A stretch of 64,000 nt of DNA, from the NCBI GenBank assembly GCA_937899725.1, contig CALCCA010000187.1:16274-80273 (forward strand). The letters run 5' to 3'. The notes under the pieces are model-generated. The model had not been told where the DNA came from. It worked only from the letters and a program-made list of their open reading frames with translations, and did not search any database. Numbering within the stretch: position 1 is the stretch's first letter; each line of letters starts with the position of its first letter. Positions 1 through 13,171 of this stretch are shown piece after piece. The position numbers and the translations under genes were made by a program. The stretch is from an uncultured Halomicronema sp. (GTDB lineage: Bacteria; Cyanobacteriota; Cyanobacteriia; Phormidesmidales; Phormidesmidaceae).

Positions 1-1
1 G

Positions 2-901
2 TTAGCGATGTACGGTCAAGGTGCCGGCGTCCGCATCCAGGGTGGCTGAAACCCCGACAGGCAGAGCCGCATTCACGCCATCGTGACCAAACGGGAGCTC
101 GGCGACAACGGGAATCCCTAAATCATTGAGGCGATCGCGCAGCACGGTTTCCACATCAAAGCTGGGAATGCCATCCGGGGCCTCACAGCGGCTAAACCGG
201 CCGATCGCCACGCCCGCAACCGGGGCAAATTTGCCCAGCATACGCCAGTGCGTGAGCATCCGGTCGAGACGATAGGGCGCTTCGGTAACGTCTTCAAACG
301 CGAGGATCACACCGTTCAAATCAGGCTCATGGGGGGTCCCAAGCAGATGAGTCGCCACCGTCAGATTCGCAGGCAAGAGTCTGCCGGTCGCTTGCCCCGG
401 CTGCCAGGTCACACCCTGCAAGGGGGCGATCGCCCGACCGCTCACCCAGTCAAACAACCGCTGCCGCGACCAGTCGGGTTCTTGCCCCAGCGTGGTTAAC
501 AGCGGCCCGTGCACGCTGGCAATGCCTTGCTGACTCAAGCTCCACAGCAAACTGGTGATGTCGGAGAAGCCGATCAGCCATTTGGGTGACGTGGTGGGCC
601 ATTGCCAATTTTCGAGCAGGCGAGTGCCGCCGTAGCCGCCACGAGCGCAGAGAATGCCCCGGCAGGTAGGCGCTTGCCAGGCCGTCAGTAGCTGTTGGCG
701 ACGCTGGTCATCACGCCCCGCCAAATAGCCCCACTGGGCATCCAACCCAGGCAGCAGCTTGACTCGGTAGCCTCGGGCTTCCCAGATGGCCACGCCAGCC
801 TGAAATGCCGTCAACTCTCGCAGCGCCCCACTGGGCGCAATGACCATCAGTTCATCACCCGGCTGTAGGGGCGGCGGAGGTTGGCAGACAAACATCATCA
901 C
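2..901 (-). CDS. LD-carboxypeptidase, peptidase family S66 (LdcA/MccF-like)
   Basis: The 299-residue product matches family S66 along its length. Members cut an L,D amide bond, usually the terminal D-Ala of murein tetrapeptides during cytoplasmic wall recycling; MccF relatives cleave microcin C. An N-terminal PGDELMVIAPSG segment is followed by GILCARGGYGGTRLL and GFSDITSLL, whose Ser fits the nucleophile. LAFEDV and ELPFGHD, near residues 200 and 270, fit the catalytic Glu and His. The length is normal and there is no signal peptide. The stop codon lies at bases 2-4, so the gene is complete. Three ATGs stand in a row at the start, so the exact start is uncertain by two codons. Murein recycling is inferred from the family; a self-immunity role cannot be excluded. 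Confidence 0.88.
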   Translation of the reverse strand: MMMFVCQPPPPLQPGDELMVIAPSGALRELTAFQAGVAIWEARGYRVKLLPGLDAQWGYLAGRDDQRRQQLLTAWQAPTCRGILCARGGYGGTRLLENWQWPTTSPKWLIGFSDITSLLWSLSQQGIASVHGPLLTTLGQEPDWSRQRLFDWVSGRAIAPLQGVTWQPGQATGRLLPANLTVATHLLGTPHEPDLNGVILAFEDVTEAPYRLDRMLTHWRMLGKFAPVAGVAIGRFSRCEAPDGIPSFDVETVLRDRLNDLGIPVVAELPFGHDGVNAALPVGVSATLDADAGTLTVHR

Positions 902-992
902 AACGAGACCACAGCGTCAGTCTCACTATCATGACGGGCAGCCGGGCTGATGGGAACCACACGACTCCGGCTTAACTGGTGCATCGCCGCTT

Positions 993-1021
993 CCCCCGCT
1001 GAGCGCTCCTGTTAGCGGGGA
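993..1021 (-). terminator. Hairpin between the first two genes
   Basis: CCCCGCT at 994-1000 pairs with AGCGGGG at 1014-1020 around a 13-base loop. It lies just past the stop of the gene that ends at 1035 on the minus strand. No clear T-run follows, so it is a hairpin with possible terminator or mRNA-end function. Confidence 0.35.
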
Positions 1022-1034
1022 AATCGCCAGCGCT

Positions 1035-1664
1035 TCAAAGACTAGACATTTTGGGTGCTGTCGGGAGCGGTGCGGCAATATCGCGATCGCGGCGCTGAGT
1101 GAGGGCCGGAGTAGGACATTCACCGTGGCTAGCAGCCCGACGCATAAACTGTAGATAGTGGCCCATCAGCGTCCAGCTAATGGTCAGCGTATCGCTCTGA
1201 GGCACATACTCGTCTCGCAGAAATTGCTGCCCGGCAGCGGTGAGCCAAACGTCGCCCAACCGACGTTGGGTAATGCGGACGAGCTGCTGCTCAGCGAGAG
1301 CAACAATCAGGCGCTGACGCTGATCATCTGGCACTTTGGCAGAGATTTGGCCCGGCGTGATGCTGCGGTATTGGCACGACTGCAAGACGTATTTTTCGTC
1401 GGGGGTAATTGGCCATACCGAGGTATCTAGGTCTAATAGAGTGCGGCCACGGGCGGTGAGGCCAAAGCGGGTGACGATTTCTTCGTAGTCAATCCAGTGG
1501 CGCTGTCGGAGCTGCTGGCAAAGGCGATCGCGCTGCACCCCTGACAACTTGGGTTGGGGGCAAAGCTTGGTCATTGCGGCCCGGTAGTGAGGATAGGGGA
1601 GCAATAACAACAAAAACTTAAGTTCTAAGGGCGCTAACAGAGTCGCAGCAGACAATGAAGACAT
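1035..1664 (-). CDS. Conserved cyanobacterial protein of unknown function
   Basis: A 209-residue soluble protein that I cannot assign to a named family. The first 30 residues (APLELKFLLLLLPYPHYRAA) look like a helical opening. Residues 45-130 have a winged-helix flavour: a helix-turn-helix-like stretch at RHWIDYEEIVTRFGLTARG, then a second segment, QRQRLIVALAEQQLVRITQR, followed by WLTAAGQQFLRDEY. That pattern resembles MarR/PadR-like folds, but no DNA-binding role is shown. The charged C-terminal 30 residues look disordered. It is transcribed toward the LD-carboxypeptidase with about 130 bp between them, so it could be co-transcribed. The ATG at 1664 is preferred because the helical opening would be lost from the next ATG (1574). 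Confidence 0.6.
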   Translation of the reverse strand: MSSLSAATLLAPLELKFLLLLLPYPHYRAAMTKLCPQPKLSGVQRDRLCQQLRQRHWIDYEEIVTRFGLTARGRTLLDLDTSVWPITPDEKYVLQSCQYRSITPGQISAKVPDDQRQRLIVALAEQQLVRITQRRLGDVWLTAAGQQFLRDEYVPQSDTLTISWTLMGHYLQFMRRAASHGECPTPALTQRRDRDIAAPLPTAPKMSSL

Positions 1665-1877
1665 AGACTCACATCCAGCATTCAGCCTGGATACTATGCT
1701 AGAACAAAAGTCCTACCGATCAACGATTCAAGTTTTTACATTTCATTGCGGATGATCGCCCCCGTTTTCAGCGGCCTGATGGAACGGGGCATGCTAGTAA
1801 ATATGATCAGGGCTTACGATCGCGACAATTCTTTCCCCGTTTACTTAATCCCCTTGTGACACGAGACGCAACCATCG

Positions 1878-4247
1878 TTGCGGCATCGGCATCAACATTC
1901 TTTGACTCATCATTTGCGAGCGGTGGCTCTGTTGTCTTCGACGCCTGTATCAAACCCATTGTCAGATCTCACTCCAGCTCTCCCTTCTCCACTGGGCGAT
2001 GCTAGCCTGCCATCCACCCTGGCGGCCTTTGTACCGCTCTGGAGTGCCCTGAGTGACGGACTACAAATTTTTGATTCAGAGGGGCGCTTAATTTACGCCA
2101 ACGCCGTCGCCGCCGAATTGTTGGGCTACGCCACCGCTCATGCCTATCGCGAAGAACACTGTCGTTCTGAGGCTTGGGGGCTCACGGCGATCGCGCTGGC
2201 CAATGGGACAAATCGTCCACTCGCGATCGCTGACTACCCCTGTGTGCGAGCGCTCAAGAGTCAACCGTTTGCCGAACAAACCTTGCGCTATACGGACTTA
2301 CACGGGCGCGATCGCTGCGTCGCGGTGCAAGCACTAGCCATACCTGAATCCACCAGTGCTGACCCAACTAGCCAGCGGCAGTACGCCGTTGTGATCAGCC
2401 GGTCGGTGACCGAGCCGGCGATCTCGAACTCGCCCTGTCCCCCCCCCCTTCAGCAGATTGCGAATGCGGTACCGAGTCTCGTCGCCTATTTAGATACCCA
2501 AGAACAGCACTACTTTGCTAACCACGCTTATCTCAAAGCCTTTGATGAGACCTTAGACCACATCCAGGGCCAGAACCTGCAAACGGTGGTCGGCCCAGTC
2601 ATTTATCATCAGCTGCAGAGCGCGCTGCACCAAGCTTGGCAGGGGAAAACAGTGAATATGTGCCTGCCCATCGGCAGCTTTAATCCGAAGAAGCAGTATA
2701 AGCATGTCAGCCTGACGCCTCAATGGCTAGGCGATCAGTTGGCCGGCGTGTACTTAGTGCTGAGTGACATCACGGCCCACAAACACACCAACGACCTGCT
2801 GCAAACCGAGACTGATTTTTTCCGCGATTCCCTAGAGGCGGCCACGGTGGGCATTTGGGACTGGCATTTTCTCAACCAAGAAATGATGTGGTCATCGCCT
2901 CAAGAGCAGCTATTTGGGTTGAAACCGGGTGGTTTTGACGGCAAGCCAGACACCTATTTAGCGTTGGTCCAGGCGGTCGATCGCGCCGATCTCCACACAG
3001 CGATCGATCAGGCCATGCAGCCGCCACATCATTTTGCCGCCCAGTTTCGGGTCACCTTAGCTGACCAATCGGTGCGCTGGCTCAGTCAACGGGGGCAGGT
3101 GGTGCGCAATGCCAAGGGACAAATCATTCGCATGGCCGGGGTGACGTTTGACATCACCGTGCAAAAAGAGGCCGAAGCAAAGCTGATCGAACAGGCGAAA
3201 CGCGATCACCTGGTGGCAAAAATTTCTCAGGAAATCAATCGCTCGACCGATCTCAACGAGGTCTTACCACAGGTGGTGCAAGAGATCCGCTGTCTTTTGC
3301 AGGTTGACCGACTCAGCATCATTGATTTGCTGCAGCCAAAGATGGCGGGCAGGGTCACATTCGAAGCCCACACGGCGGGCACTGAGTCAATGCTGACTTG
3401 GGAGATGCGCCACCCTTGGGCGATGAAAGAGGCCTACCTGCAAAAATATCAGCAGGGGTATCCGATCGCAGTTTGCGATGTGAACGAACAGTCGTTCAGC
3501 GAGGAAGAACTCGAGTTCTTGGGCTTTTTTCAAATCACCGCTGAATTGACGGTGCCTCTGTTAGAAGACAAAAAACTCTGGGGCCTGCTGTCAGCCCAAT
3601 CAAAACAGCCCAGGACGTGGCAGCCCGAGGAACGCCGACTGTTAGAAACCCTAGGTCGCTTGGTGAGTACGGCCGTGCAGCGCGATCGGCTGCACCATAG
3701 CCTGACTCAGGCTAACCAAAAACTCCAGCGCTTTGCCTATCTCGATGGCTTGACGCAGGTAGCCAATCGACGACGGTTTGAACAGTTTCTCAATCACGAA
3801 TGGCGGCGGTTGATGCGAGAAAAATCAACGCTGGCGCTAATCATGGTGGATATTGACCATTTCAAAGCGTTTAACGATATTTATGGGCACCAGGCGGGGG
3901 ACGAATGTCTGCGCCGAGTAGCCGCCATTTTGCGCACGACAGTGCAGCGCCCAGCGGATATGGTGGCTCGCTACGGTGGCGAAGAGTTCGCCGTCGTATT
4001 GCCCAATACGGGGGTTGAAGGGGCGGAAACCGTAGCCGAAAAAATCCGTGCCCACATGCACGAACAAAAAATTCCCCATCGCGGCTCACAAGTGTGCCCG
4101 TTTGTCACGATGAGTCTCGGCGTCGCCGTGATGTCACCCCATCCGCTCAAAGCCCCAGATGACTTGATTAAAGTTGCTGATGAAGCGCTCTATCAGGCCA
4201 AAGAGAACGGTCGCGATCGCGTTGTCTGTCATACCCCAACGTCATAG
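1878..4247 (+). CDS. PAS-PAS-PAS-GAF-GGDEF diguanylate cyclase
   Basis: The 789-residue signalling protein should make cyclic di-GMP from two GTP. Three PAS-like regions (about 45-165, 195-305 and 310-430) are followed by a GAF domain (about 440-610) and a C-terminal GGDEF domain. The active-site motif GGEEF is at residues 700-704. RPAD, exactly five residues before it, is an intact allosteric I-site (RxxD), so product inhibition is expected. There is no EAL domain, so it should be a cyclase only. No membrane segment is evident, which suggests a cytoplasmic sensor. The start taken here is TTG at 1878; the first 45 residues are low in structure and the true start may be further in. The neighbours do not indicate its signal. 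Confidence 0.88.
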   Translation: MRHRHQHSLTHHLRAVALLSSTPVSNPLSDLTPALPSPLGDASLPSTLAAFVPLWSALSDGLQIFDSEGRLIYANAVAAELLGYATAHAYREEHCRSEAWGLTAIALANGTNRPLAIADYPCVRALKSQPFAEQTLRYTDLHGRDRCVAVQALAIPESTSADPTSQRQYAVVISRSVTEPAISNSPCPPPLQQIANAVPSLVAYLDTQEQHYFANHAYLKAFDETLDHIQGQNLQTVVGPVIYHQLQSALHQAWQGKTVNMCLPIGSFNPKKQYKHVSLTPQWLGDQLAGVYLVLSDITAHKHTNDLLQTETDFFRDSLEAATVGIWDWHFLNQEMMWSSPQEQLFGLKPGGFDGKPDTYLALVQAVDRADLHTAIDQAMQPPHHFAAQFRVTLADQSVRWLSQRGQVVRNAKGQIIRMAGVTFDITVQKEAEAKLIEQAKRDHLVAKISQEINRSTDLNEVLPQVVQEIRCLLQVDRLSIIDLLQPKMAGRVTFEAHTAGTESMLTWEMRHPWAMKEAYLQKYQQGYPIAVCDVNEQSFSEEELEFLGFFQITAELTVPLLEDKKLWGLLSAQSKQPRTWQPEERRLLETLGRLVSTAVQRDRLHHSLTQANQKLQRFAYLDGLTQVANRRRFEQFLNHEWRRLMREKSTLALIMVDIDHFKAFNDIYGHQAGDECLRRVAAILRTTVQRPADMVARYGGEEFAVVLPNTGVEGAETVAEKIRAHMHEQKIPHRGSQVCPFVTMSLGVAVMSPHPLKAPDDLIKVADEALYQAKENGRDRVVCHTPTS

Positions 4248-4348
4248 TTGAAGACCTCGGAATAAGGGGGCGTAGATCAGAGTGGCGAGAGCCGGGGAAC
4301 AGCCGGGCAAGGCTTTCGAAAAAGGCAACCAGCAGTCGCACCGACTAT

Positions 4349-4400
4349 TTTGTCCAGAGGCTTAGGATAATTGTCCTAACTGGATTGAGGACTATTGTCC
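4349..4400. promoter_or_regulatory. Palindrome and three TTGTCC repeats upstream of the secreted repeat protein
   Basis: TTGTCC occurs three times in the same orientation (4350-4355, 4371-4376, 4395-4400), spaced 21 and 24 bases. The middle copy sits in the near-perfect 18-bp palindrome TTAGGATAATTGTCCTAA (4362-4379, one T-G mismatch). The third sits in the hairpin GGAC-TATT-GTCC. The periodic spacing, near two helical turns, suggests an operator. No regulator is identified. Confidence 0.35.
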
Positions 4401-4402
4401 CC

Positions 4403-4420
4403 CCGCCTTTAGGCGGTTTG
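4403..4420 (+). terminator. Short GC hairpin after the diguanylate cyclase
   Basis: CCGCCT at 4403-4408 and AGGCGG at 4411-4416 form a tight stem with a 2-base loop, followed by TTTG. It lies 155 bp past the diguanylate cyclase stop and could end that transcript. The T-run is weak. Confidence 0.35.
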
Positions 4421-4529
4421 CTTCAGGCCTGATGCCATCGGTGATTTTTAGCATATGAATGTGTTTCTGATTAGACCATTGACTCTGACTAGATTCCTCA
4501 TACAAGCTCAAGCTGCGCTGGAGACCCCA

Positions 4530-4949
4530 ATGACCTTCAACTTTTCGATTGACTATTTACCTAAACTGCTATTAGCGGTGGTTAGCACGAGCACTATCCT
4601 GATTGGCAACTCCCAATTAGCCCAGGCCCAAACTGCTCCCGTGACTAGAACGATTAACGCCCAGACGACTATTGTCGATTTTGACGGGCGCACTCAATTT
4701 GGTGTGGGTGGCGTCGTGCCGCCTGGCGTGGGCATTATCCCTGCCGTGGGTGTTGTCCCCCCTGGCGTGGGCATTATCCCTGGCGTTGGCGTCGTGCCGC
4801 CTGGCGTGGGTGTTGTACCTGGTATGGGTGCTACTGCCATGCCTAATATTGGTGGTGGTGCACCCGGGGGGCGGGGTGTCGGTATTCCTAATGTTGGTGA
4901 CGTTAGCCAACCCGGTGCTAGAAGTTTTGGCATCACGCGACCTCGCTGA
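4530..4949 (+). CDS. Small secreted protein with elastin-like PGVG repeats
   Basis: About 139 residues from the ATG at 4530, chosen because GGAG lies 7 bases upstream and a normal signal peptide follows: a hydrophobic stretch LLLAVVSTSTILIG, then LAQAQ with likely cleavage after AQA. The open frame also permits an ATG at 4455, which would add 25 residues ahead of the signal peptide. The mature part holds three 13-residue units, each VVPPGVG followed by IIPAVG, IIPGVG or VVPGMG (bases 4713-4829). A Gly/Pro-rich tail ends in arginines. The PGVG core resembles elastin-type flexible repeats. No family is recognised; a surface or periplasmic structural role is inference from composition. Confidence 0.65.
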   Translation: MTFNFSIDYLPKLLLAVVSTSTILIGNSQLAQAQTAPVTRTINAQTTIVDFDGRTQFGVGGVVPPGVGIIPAVGVVPPGVGIIPGVGVVPPGVGVVPGMGATAMPNIGGGAPGGRGVGIPNVGDVSQPGARSFGITRPR

Positions 4950-5097
4950 CCATCTTGGTGCCCGGAGTTGAGTAGTTGTCGATCTCATCCTATTCCCTGC
5001 CTGGCAAGGGGACTGGGTGTGGTCGGGGCCTTTTTTTATCGCTGCATAACCAACGCTTGGCCCGCTCCCACGCGACTTGAGCACAACTGGCTTGAAA

Positions 5098-5165
5098 GGC
5101 CCGTTTCAAACACGAGGTCAGACATCACGGCGCGGTAGACGCGATCACGGGCGACATCCAGCTGT
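5098..5165 (-). pseudogene. Relic of a GNAT acetyltransferase gene
   Basis: On the minus strand this piece reads LDVARDRVYRAVMSDLVFET. It closely matches LAVARDRGYRAVMYNLVFET in the intact GNAT gene at 9354-9920. The match is also visible at the DNA level over about 60 bases. Nothing recognisable continues on either side, so it is the remnant of a duplicated or former acetyltransferase gene. Confidence 0.6.
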
Positions 5166-5360
5166 TGCAAGTATTTGGTGTGTTTGAGGGGCTGTCATCA
5201 TTTAGCTGTCACATACTTTCAATCAGCAGGACGCAGCCCCTAGAATGCGGGCACGGTGCTGCTTATTCTCAAAGGCTTCTGGGGGTTAATGGATGACGTA
5301 CCCTAGTTTTGCCCGTAGTCTGCAGCAAATGGTGATTGATTGAGTTGAGTTAAAGCATCT

Positions 5361-8300
5361 ATGCATCAAACAGCAGCGGGTACCGACACGGGTAAGTCCG
5401 ATGGGCAGTGGCAGTTTTGGATCGACCGAGGCGGGACGTTTACCGACGTTGTCGCTAAGCGACCTGACGGCAAAATCGTCATTCATAAGCTGCTGTCAGA
5501 AAATCCTGAGCAGTATCAGGATGCGCCCGTTCAGGGGATTCGCGACTGTTTGCAGCTAGGCCCAGACGAGCCGATTCCGGCGGAGCGGATTGCGGGGATC
5601 AAGATGGGCACGACAGTGGCAACCAATGCGCTGCTAGAGCACCAAGGCGATCGCACCCTGTTTGTCACCACCCAAGGCTTTGGCGATGCCCTCAGAATCG
5701 GCTATCAAAATCGGCCTAATATCTTTGCTCGCGAGATTGTGCTGCCGCAGATGCTGTACGAGCAGGTAGTCGAAATTGAGGAGAGAATTAGCGCTCAGGG
5801 TGAGGTGTTGACGCCATTGCGATCGGACGCGGCCCAACAACAGCTACAAGCAGCTTACGACACCGGGATTCGCAGTTGTGCGATCGCCCTAATGCACGGC
5901 TATCGCTACCCCCGGCACGAGCAAACCCTGGGCGAACTAGCCCAGCAGATCGGCTTCACGCAGGTTTCGCTGTCTCATCAGGTCAGCCCGCTGATGAAAC
6001 TGGTCAGCCGGGGCGATACGACGGTGGTCGATGCTTACCTCTCACCAATTTTACGGCGCTATGTCGATCGCGTGACCAGTCAGATTTCAGGTACTGATCA
6101 CGCGCCGCTGCTGATGTTTATGCAGTCGAATGGCGGCCTGAGTGACGCGCAGTTTTTCCAGGGCAAAGACAGCATTCTCTCGGGGCCAGCTGGAGGCATC
6201 GTGGGTGCCGTGAAAACGAGCGAGCTGGCCGGCTTCGAGCAGATTATCAGCTTTGATATGGGCGGCACCTCTACCGATGTGGCCCACTATGCCGGTGAAT
6301 ATGAGCGCACCTTTGAGTCCGAAGTGGCGGGTGTGCGGCTGCGCACGCCGATGATGGCCATCAATACGGTGGCGGCAGGCGGCGGCTCCATTGTGCAGTA
6401 TGACGGCAGTCGCTATCGCGTTGGGCCGGCGTCTGCGGGGGCGAATCCAGGGCCGGCGAGCTATGGCCGGGGCGGGCCGCTCACCGTCACGGACTGCAAC
6501 GTGCAGGTGGGCAAACTCCAGCCCGATTTCTTCCCCAAGGTATTTGGCCCCAAAGCCGATGCGCCGTTGAATCAACCGGTTGTGGCGGAGAAATTTGAGC
6601 AACTGGCAGCTGAGATTGGCGATGGCCGGAGTGCCGCTGCGGTAGCCGATGGCTTTTTGAGCATCGCGGTGGAGAAGATGGCCAGCGCGATCAAACAAAT
6701 CTCGCTGCAAAAAGGCTATGACGTGTCTAAATACGCGCTCTGCTGCTTTGGCGGGGCCGGCGGACAACATGCCTGTTTGATTGCGGCGGCGCTGGGCATG
6801 CAACGAATTTTGATCCATCCCTATGCGGGGGTGCTGTCGGCCTATGGCATTGGCCTCGCGGAACTGCGCGTGTTGCGAGAAAGCTCAGTGGAAGCCCCAC
6901 TGACGGCGGCCTTAGATCTATCGCCTCGCTTTGATGAGCTGATTGCCGACGCGGAGGCCGAACTGGCGCAGCAGTCAGTGCAGCCGATCGCTGTGGAAAC
7001 CCGGCAGCAGGCGCACCTCAAGTATGACGGCACCGACTCGACGCTGCTGGTTGAGTTTGACACGGCGGAGCGGATGCAACACCAGTTTGAAGCCCAACAT
7101 CAGCAGCGCTATGGCTTTGTGGCGGCAGACAAAGCCTTGGTGGTGGAGGCCATTTCAATTGAGTTGGTGGCGCAAAGCCAGCAGGCCGATGAGCCCAAGC
7201 AAGCACGCCGGTCGGGCGATCGCCCCCAGCCGGTGGCCCAAGTGAAAATTTACACGGCGGATGACTGGCATGAGACGCCCATTTATCAGCGGCCAGATTT
7301 GCAGCCCGGCGATACCGTTTCTGGGCCAGCGCTGATTGTGGAAGCCACCGGCACCAACGTGATTGAACCGGACTGGCGGGTTGAGGTGAGCGATCGCAAC
7401 TACCTCATCCTCACCTATCAAGCCCCACCGGAGAGGTCAGAGAGTACCGACATCAACACTGCGACCGCTGACCCCGTCATGCTGGAAATTTTCAACAATC
7501 TGTTTCGCTCGATCGCTGAACAGATGGGCACCACGCTGCAAAACACCAGCTATTCAGTGAATATCAAAGAACGACTCGATTTCTCCTGCGCCATCTTTGA
7601 CCAAACCGGGCAGCTGGTCGCGAATGCGCCTCATATTCCCGTGCATTTGGGGTCGATGAGTGAGAGTGTGCGATCGCTGATCGACAGCCACGGTGACACG
7701 CTGCAACCGGGGGATGTTTTCATCTTGAACAATCCCTACCACGGCGGCACCCACCTGCCCGATGTCACCGCCATTACCCCCGTCTTTGAAGCCGGGAAAG
7801 ATCAGGCCATTTTTTACCTGGCTTCGCGCGGCCACCATGCCGACATAGGCGGCATCACGCCCGGGTCAATGCCCTCTGATAGCACCTCGGTCGAGCAGGA
7901 AGGCGTGCTGTTTGACAACTTTCAACTGGTCGAAGCGGGCCAGTTTCGCGAGGCCGAACTGCGACAGCGGTTGACAGCAGGAAAATATCCGGTGCGCAAT
8001 CCGACTCAGAATATTGCTGACCTGCAGGCACAAATTGCCGCCAATGAGAAAGGCGTACAGGAACTGCAGCGGATGCTGGAGCAGTATGGGTTAGCAACCG
8101 TGCAAGCCTATATGGGCTATGTGCAGGATAATGCGGAAGAATCGGTGCGGCGAGCAATTGATCGGCTCAGCGATGGCAGCTTTACCTATGAGCTAGATAG
8201 CGGCGACCGCATTCAAGTCGCCATTCAAATTCACAAGGGCGATCGCCGCGCCACCATTGACTTTTCCGGCACCTCACCCCAGCTCAGCAACAACTTTAAT

Positions 8301-8996
8301 GCCCCCTCGGCGATCTGCAAGGCGGCGGTGCTCTATGTGTTTAGAACCCTGGTGGACGATGACATCCCGCTCAATGCCGGTTGTCTCCAGCCCTTGGACA
8401 TCATCATTCCCGAGGGCTGTTTGCTCAATCCGGCCTACCCCGCTGCGGTAGTGGCCGGTAATGTCGAAACCTCCCAGGCGATCGTGGATACGCTGTATGG
8501 CGCTTTGGGTGTCTTAGCCGCCTCTCAAGGCACGATGAATAATTTCACCTTTGGCAATCAGCGCTACCAGTACTACGAGACCATCTGCGGCGGATCTGGG
8601 GCGGGGCCTGACTTTGCGGGCACCGACGCCGTGCAAACCCACATGACCAACTCTCACCTCACCGATCCAGAAGTGCTGGAATGGCGATTCCCCGTGCGGT
8701 TAGAAAGCTTTTCGATTCGGCCCAACAGCGGTGGCGCGGGCCAGCATCGCGGGGGGCATGGGGTGATTCGACGGCTGCAGTTCACTGAACCAATGACCGC
8801 CGCGATTCTCTCTAGCCATCGGCGGACTGCTCCTTTTGGGCAGGCGGGGGGTGAAGCTGGCACCGTCGGCCATAACTGGATTCAGCGCCACGATGGTAGC
8901 CGCGAAGACCTCGCTGGCACCGCCACCGTGGAGATGGCGGCAGGCGACACGTTCGTGATCGAAACTCCCGGCGGCGGCGGCTTTGGCACCCAGTAA
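5361..8996 (+). CDS. 5-oxoprolinase, fused hydantoinase A/B type
   Basis: The 1211-residue product has the fused arrangement of ATP-dependent 5-oxoprolinases: a HyuA-like half (about 1-700) and a HyuB-like half (about 705-1211). It should hydrolyse 5-oxo-L-proline to glutamate with ATP, salvaging pyroglutamate formed from glutathione or damaged glutamine. [12 protein letters not shown] near residue 22 and the phosphate-binding [14 protein letters not shown] near 300 mark the ASKHA ATPase fold. The B half holds [12 protein letters not shown] and a Gly-rich C-terminus (ETPGGGGFG). The length is typical of the eukaryote/cyanobacterial fused form. It appears monocistronic. N-methylhydantoinase or acetone-carboxylase-like substrates are less likely given the fusion. 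Confidence 0.92.
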   Translation: MHQTAAGTDTGKSDGQWQFWIDRGGTFTDVVAKRPDGKIVIHKLLSENPEQYQDAPVQGIRDCLQLGPDEPIPAERIAGIKMGTTVATNALLEHQGDRTLFVTTQGFGDALRIGYQNRPNIFAREIVLPQMLYEQVVEIEERISAQGEVLTPLRSDAAQQQLQAAYDTGIRSCAIALMHGYRYPRHEQTLGELAQQIGFTQVSLSHQVSPLMKLVSRGDTTVVDAYLSPILRRYVDRVTSQISGTDHAPLLMFMQSNGGLSDAQFFQGKDSILSGPAGGIVGAVKTSELAGFEQIISFDMGGTSTDVAHYAGEYERTFESEVAGVRLRTPMMAINTVAAGGGSIVQYDGSRYRVGPASAGANPGPASYGRGGPLTVTDCNVQVGKLQPDFFPKVFGPKADAPLNQPVVAEKFEQLAAEIGDGRSAAAVADGFLSIAVEKMASAIKQISLQKGYDVSKYALCCFGGAGGQHACLIAAALGMQRILIHPYAGVLSAYGIGLAELRVLRESSVEAPLTAALDLSPRFDELIADAEAELAQQSVQPIAVETRQQAHLKYDGTDSTLLVEFDTAERMQHQFEAQHQQRYGFVAADKALVVEAISIELVAQSQQADEPKQARRSGDRPQPVAQVKIYTADDWHETPIYQRPDLQPGDTVSGPALIVEATGTNVIEPDWRVEVSDRNYLILTYQAPPERSESTDINTATADPVMLEIFNNLFRSIAEQMGTTLQNTSYSVNIKERLDFSCAIFDQTGQLVANAPHIPVHLGSMSESVRSLIDSHGDTLQPGDVFILNNPYHGGTHLPDVTAITPVFEAGKDQAIFYLASRGHHADIGGITPGSMPSDSTSVEQEGVLFDNFQLVEAGQFREAELRQRLTAGKYPVRNPTQNIADLQAQIAANEKGVQELQRMLEQYGLATVQAYMGYVQDNAEESVRRAIDRLSDGSFTYELDSGDRIQVAIQIHKGDRRATIDFSGTSPQLSNNFNAPSAICKAAVLYVFRTLVDDDIPLNAGCLQPLDIIIPEGCLLNPAYPAAVVAGNVETSQAIVDTLYGALGVLAASQGTMNNFTFGNQRYQYYETICGGSGAGPDFAGTDAVQTHMTNSHLTDPEVLEWRFPVRLESFSIRPNSGGAGQHRGGHGVIRRLQFTEPMTAAILSSHRRTAPFGQAGGEAGTVGHNWIQRHDGSREDLAGTATVEMAAGDTFVIETPGGGGFGTQ

Positions 8997-9127
8997 AAAC
9001 GGTAGACCTATCGTCTTGGGAACATCCCAGATTTGCCAGTTAATCAATGCGTTTAGGGCGGACATCTTGCCCGCGAGCCGGGTTATCCAAGACGAATTAA
9101 CGCCAGTTCAGGTTAAGCCAAACTCCG

Positions 9128-9283
9128 TTTCTGTCCCCTCTGAGGAGGAGCTAATGGGGTGGATTGAACCACTCTCAGCGGAAGGACGATACCCACCCTG
9201 CTTTTGGCACCCCGCCCCAGAGGAGATTGTCGCTTCAATCGGCGGGTAAGCGTGCCTGATGCACTTATCCCGAACTCAGGTGA
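9128..9283. repeat. Dispersed ~155-bp repeat, copy 1
   Basis: The segment begins TTTCTGTCCCCTCTGAGGAG and ends CGAACTCAGGTGA. It aligns along its length with 38871-39016, in the same orientation. Both copies are intergenic. No coding potential is convincing. It is probably a non-autonomous element or a conserved intergenic repeat. Confidence 0.65.
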
Positions 9284-9353
9284 ATTAGGATGCATTCAAT
9301 CGTCCTCCGGCTCCCTCAGTCTCAATGCCCTTTGTCCACTACGGCTCCTCTCT

Positions 9354-9920
9354 CTACTCGCCTGCTCCCGCCGCCTCAACCAGCGACTTATACAGCATCA
9401 CCGCATCGACGTAGCGCCCGTCTGGTAAATAGGCCGCCTGGGGCACCCGACCAATCTCGTGAAATCCCAAAGACTGCCACAGCTTGAGGGAAGGCACATT
9501 CGTCTCAAACACGAGGTTATACATCACAGCGCGGTAGCCGCGATCGCGGGCGACAGCCAGCATGACTTCGCCCATCAGGCGGCCCAGCCCCTGACCCCGC
9601 ATTTGAGGCGCTACAATGAATCCGGCATTACCAATGTGGCTACAGCGTCCAGGAAAGTTGGGTTTAAGATAGAATGCCCCCACGACCTGAGCCGAGTGGT
9701 TCGCATCGGCTGGCACTGGCAGGCGCACGACAAACGCTTCGCCTTTCAGCCAATAATTCGCAAAGGCCTCTACTGAAAGGGGGGCCGATTGAGGATAACT
9801 CACCCCGTCTAACACGATCTGATTCAGCATTGCTCTGACCCCAGTCGCTTCATGGGGCTGCATCAGATCAACACAGACGGGCAGTTCAGACTTGGTGTGA
9901 CGGTAAATGGGAAAATCCAT
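9354..9920 (-). CDS. GNAT-family N-acetyltransferase
   Basis: The 188-residue protein carries the acetyl-CoA-binding motif A of the GNAT fold as MRGQGLGRLMGEVML near residue 110. After it come the β5/α4 segments YRAVMYNLVFETN and LKLWQSLGFHEIGRVP, the usual C-terminal half. The substrate cannot be read from the sequence; the closest general resemblance is to stand-alone cytoplasmic GNATs acting on small molecules or protein termini. It is divergent from the SNF2 helicase with only 50 bp between starts, so the two share a promoter region. A 68-bp relic of a paralogue lies at 5098-5165. Confidence 0.82.
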   Translation of the reverse strand: MDFPIYRHTKSELPVCVDLMQPHEATGVRAMLNQIVLDGVSYPQSAPLSVEAFANYWLKGEAFVVRLPVPADANHSAQVVGAFYLKPNFPGRCSHIGNAGFIVAPQMRGQGLGRLMGEVMLAVARDRGYRAVMYNLVFETNVPSLKLWQSLGFHEIGRVPQAAYLPDGRYVDAVMLYKSLVEAAGAGE

Positions 9921-9970
9921 AGACGATCAGGCTGAGGCATCAAAGGTTTGTTGATTGATTTGAGTGTGGC

Positions 9971-13156
<3,186 letters not shown>

Positions 13157-13171
13157 GAACATAGAGCGAAA

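Noticed and set aside
4617..5084. Long minus-strand frame opposite the PGVG repeat gene, and the other frames across it
   Set aside because: These frames arise because the 39-bp repeat has no stops on either strand. The plus-strand frame alone has a signal peptide and an RBS.
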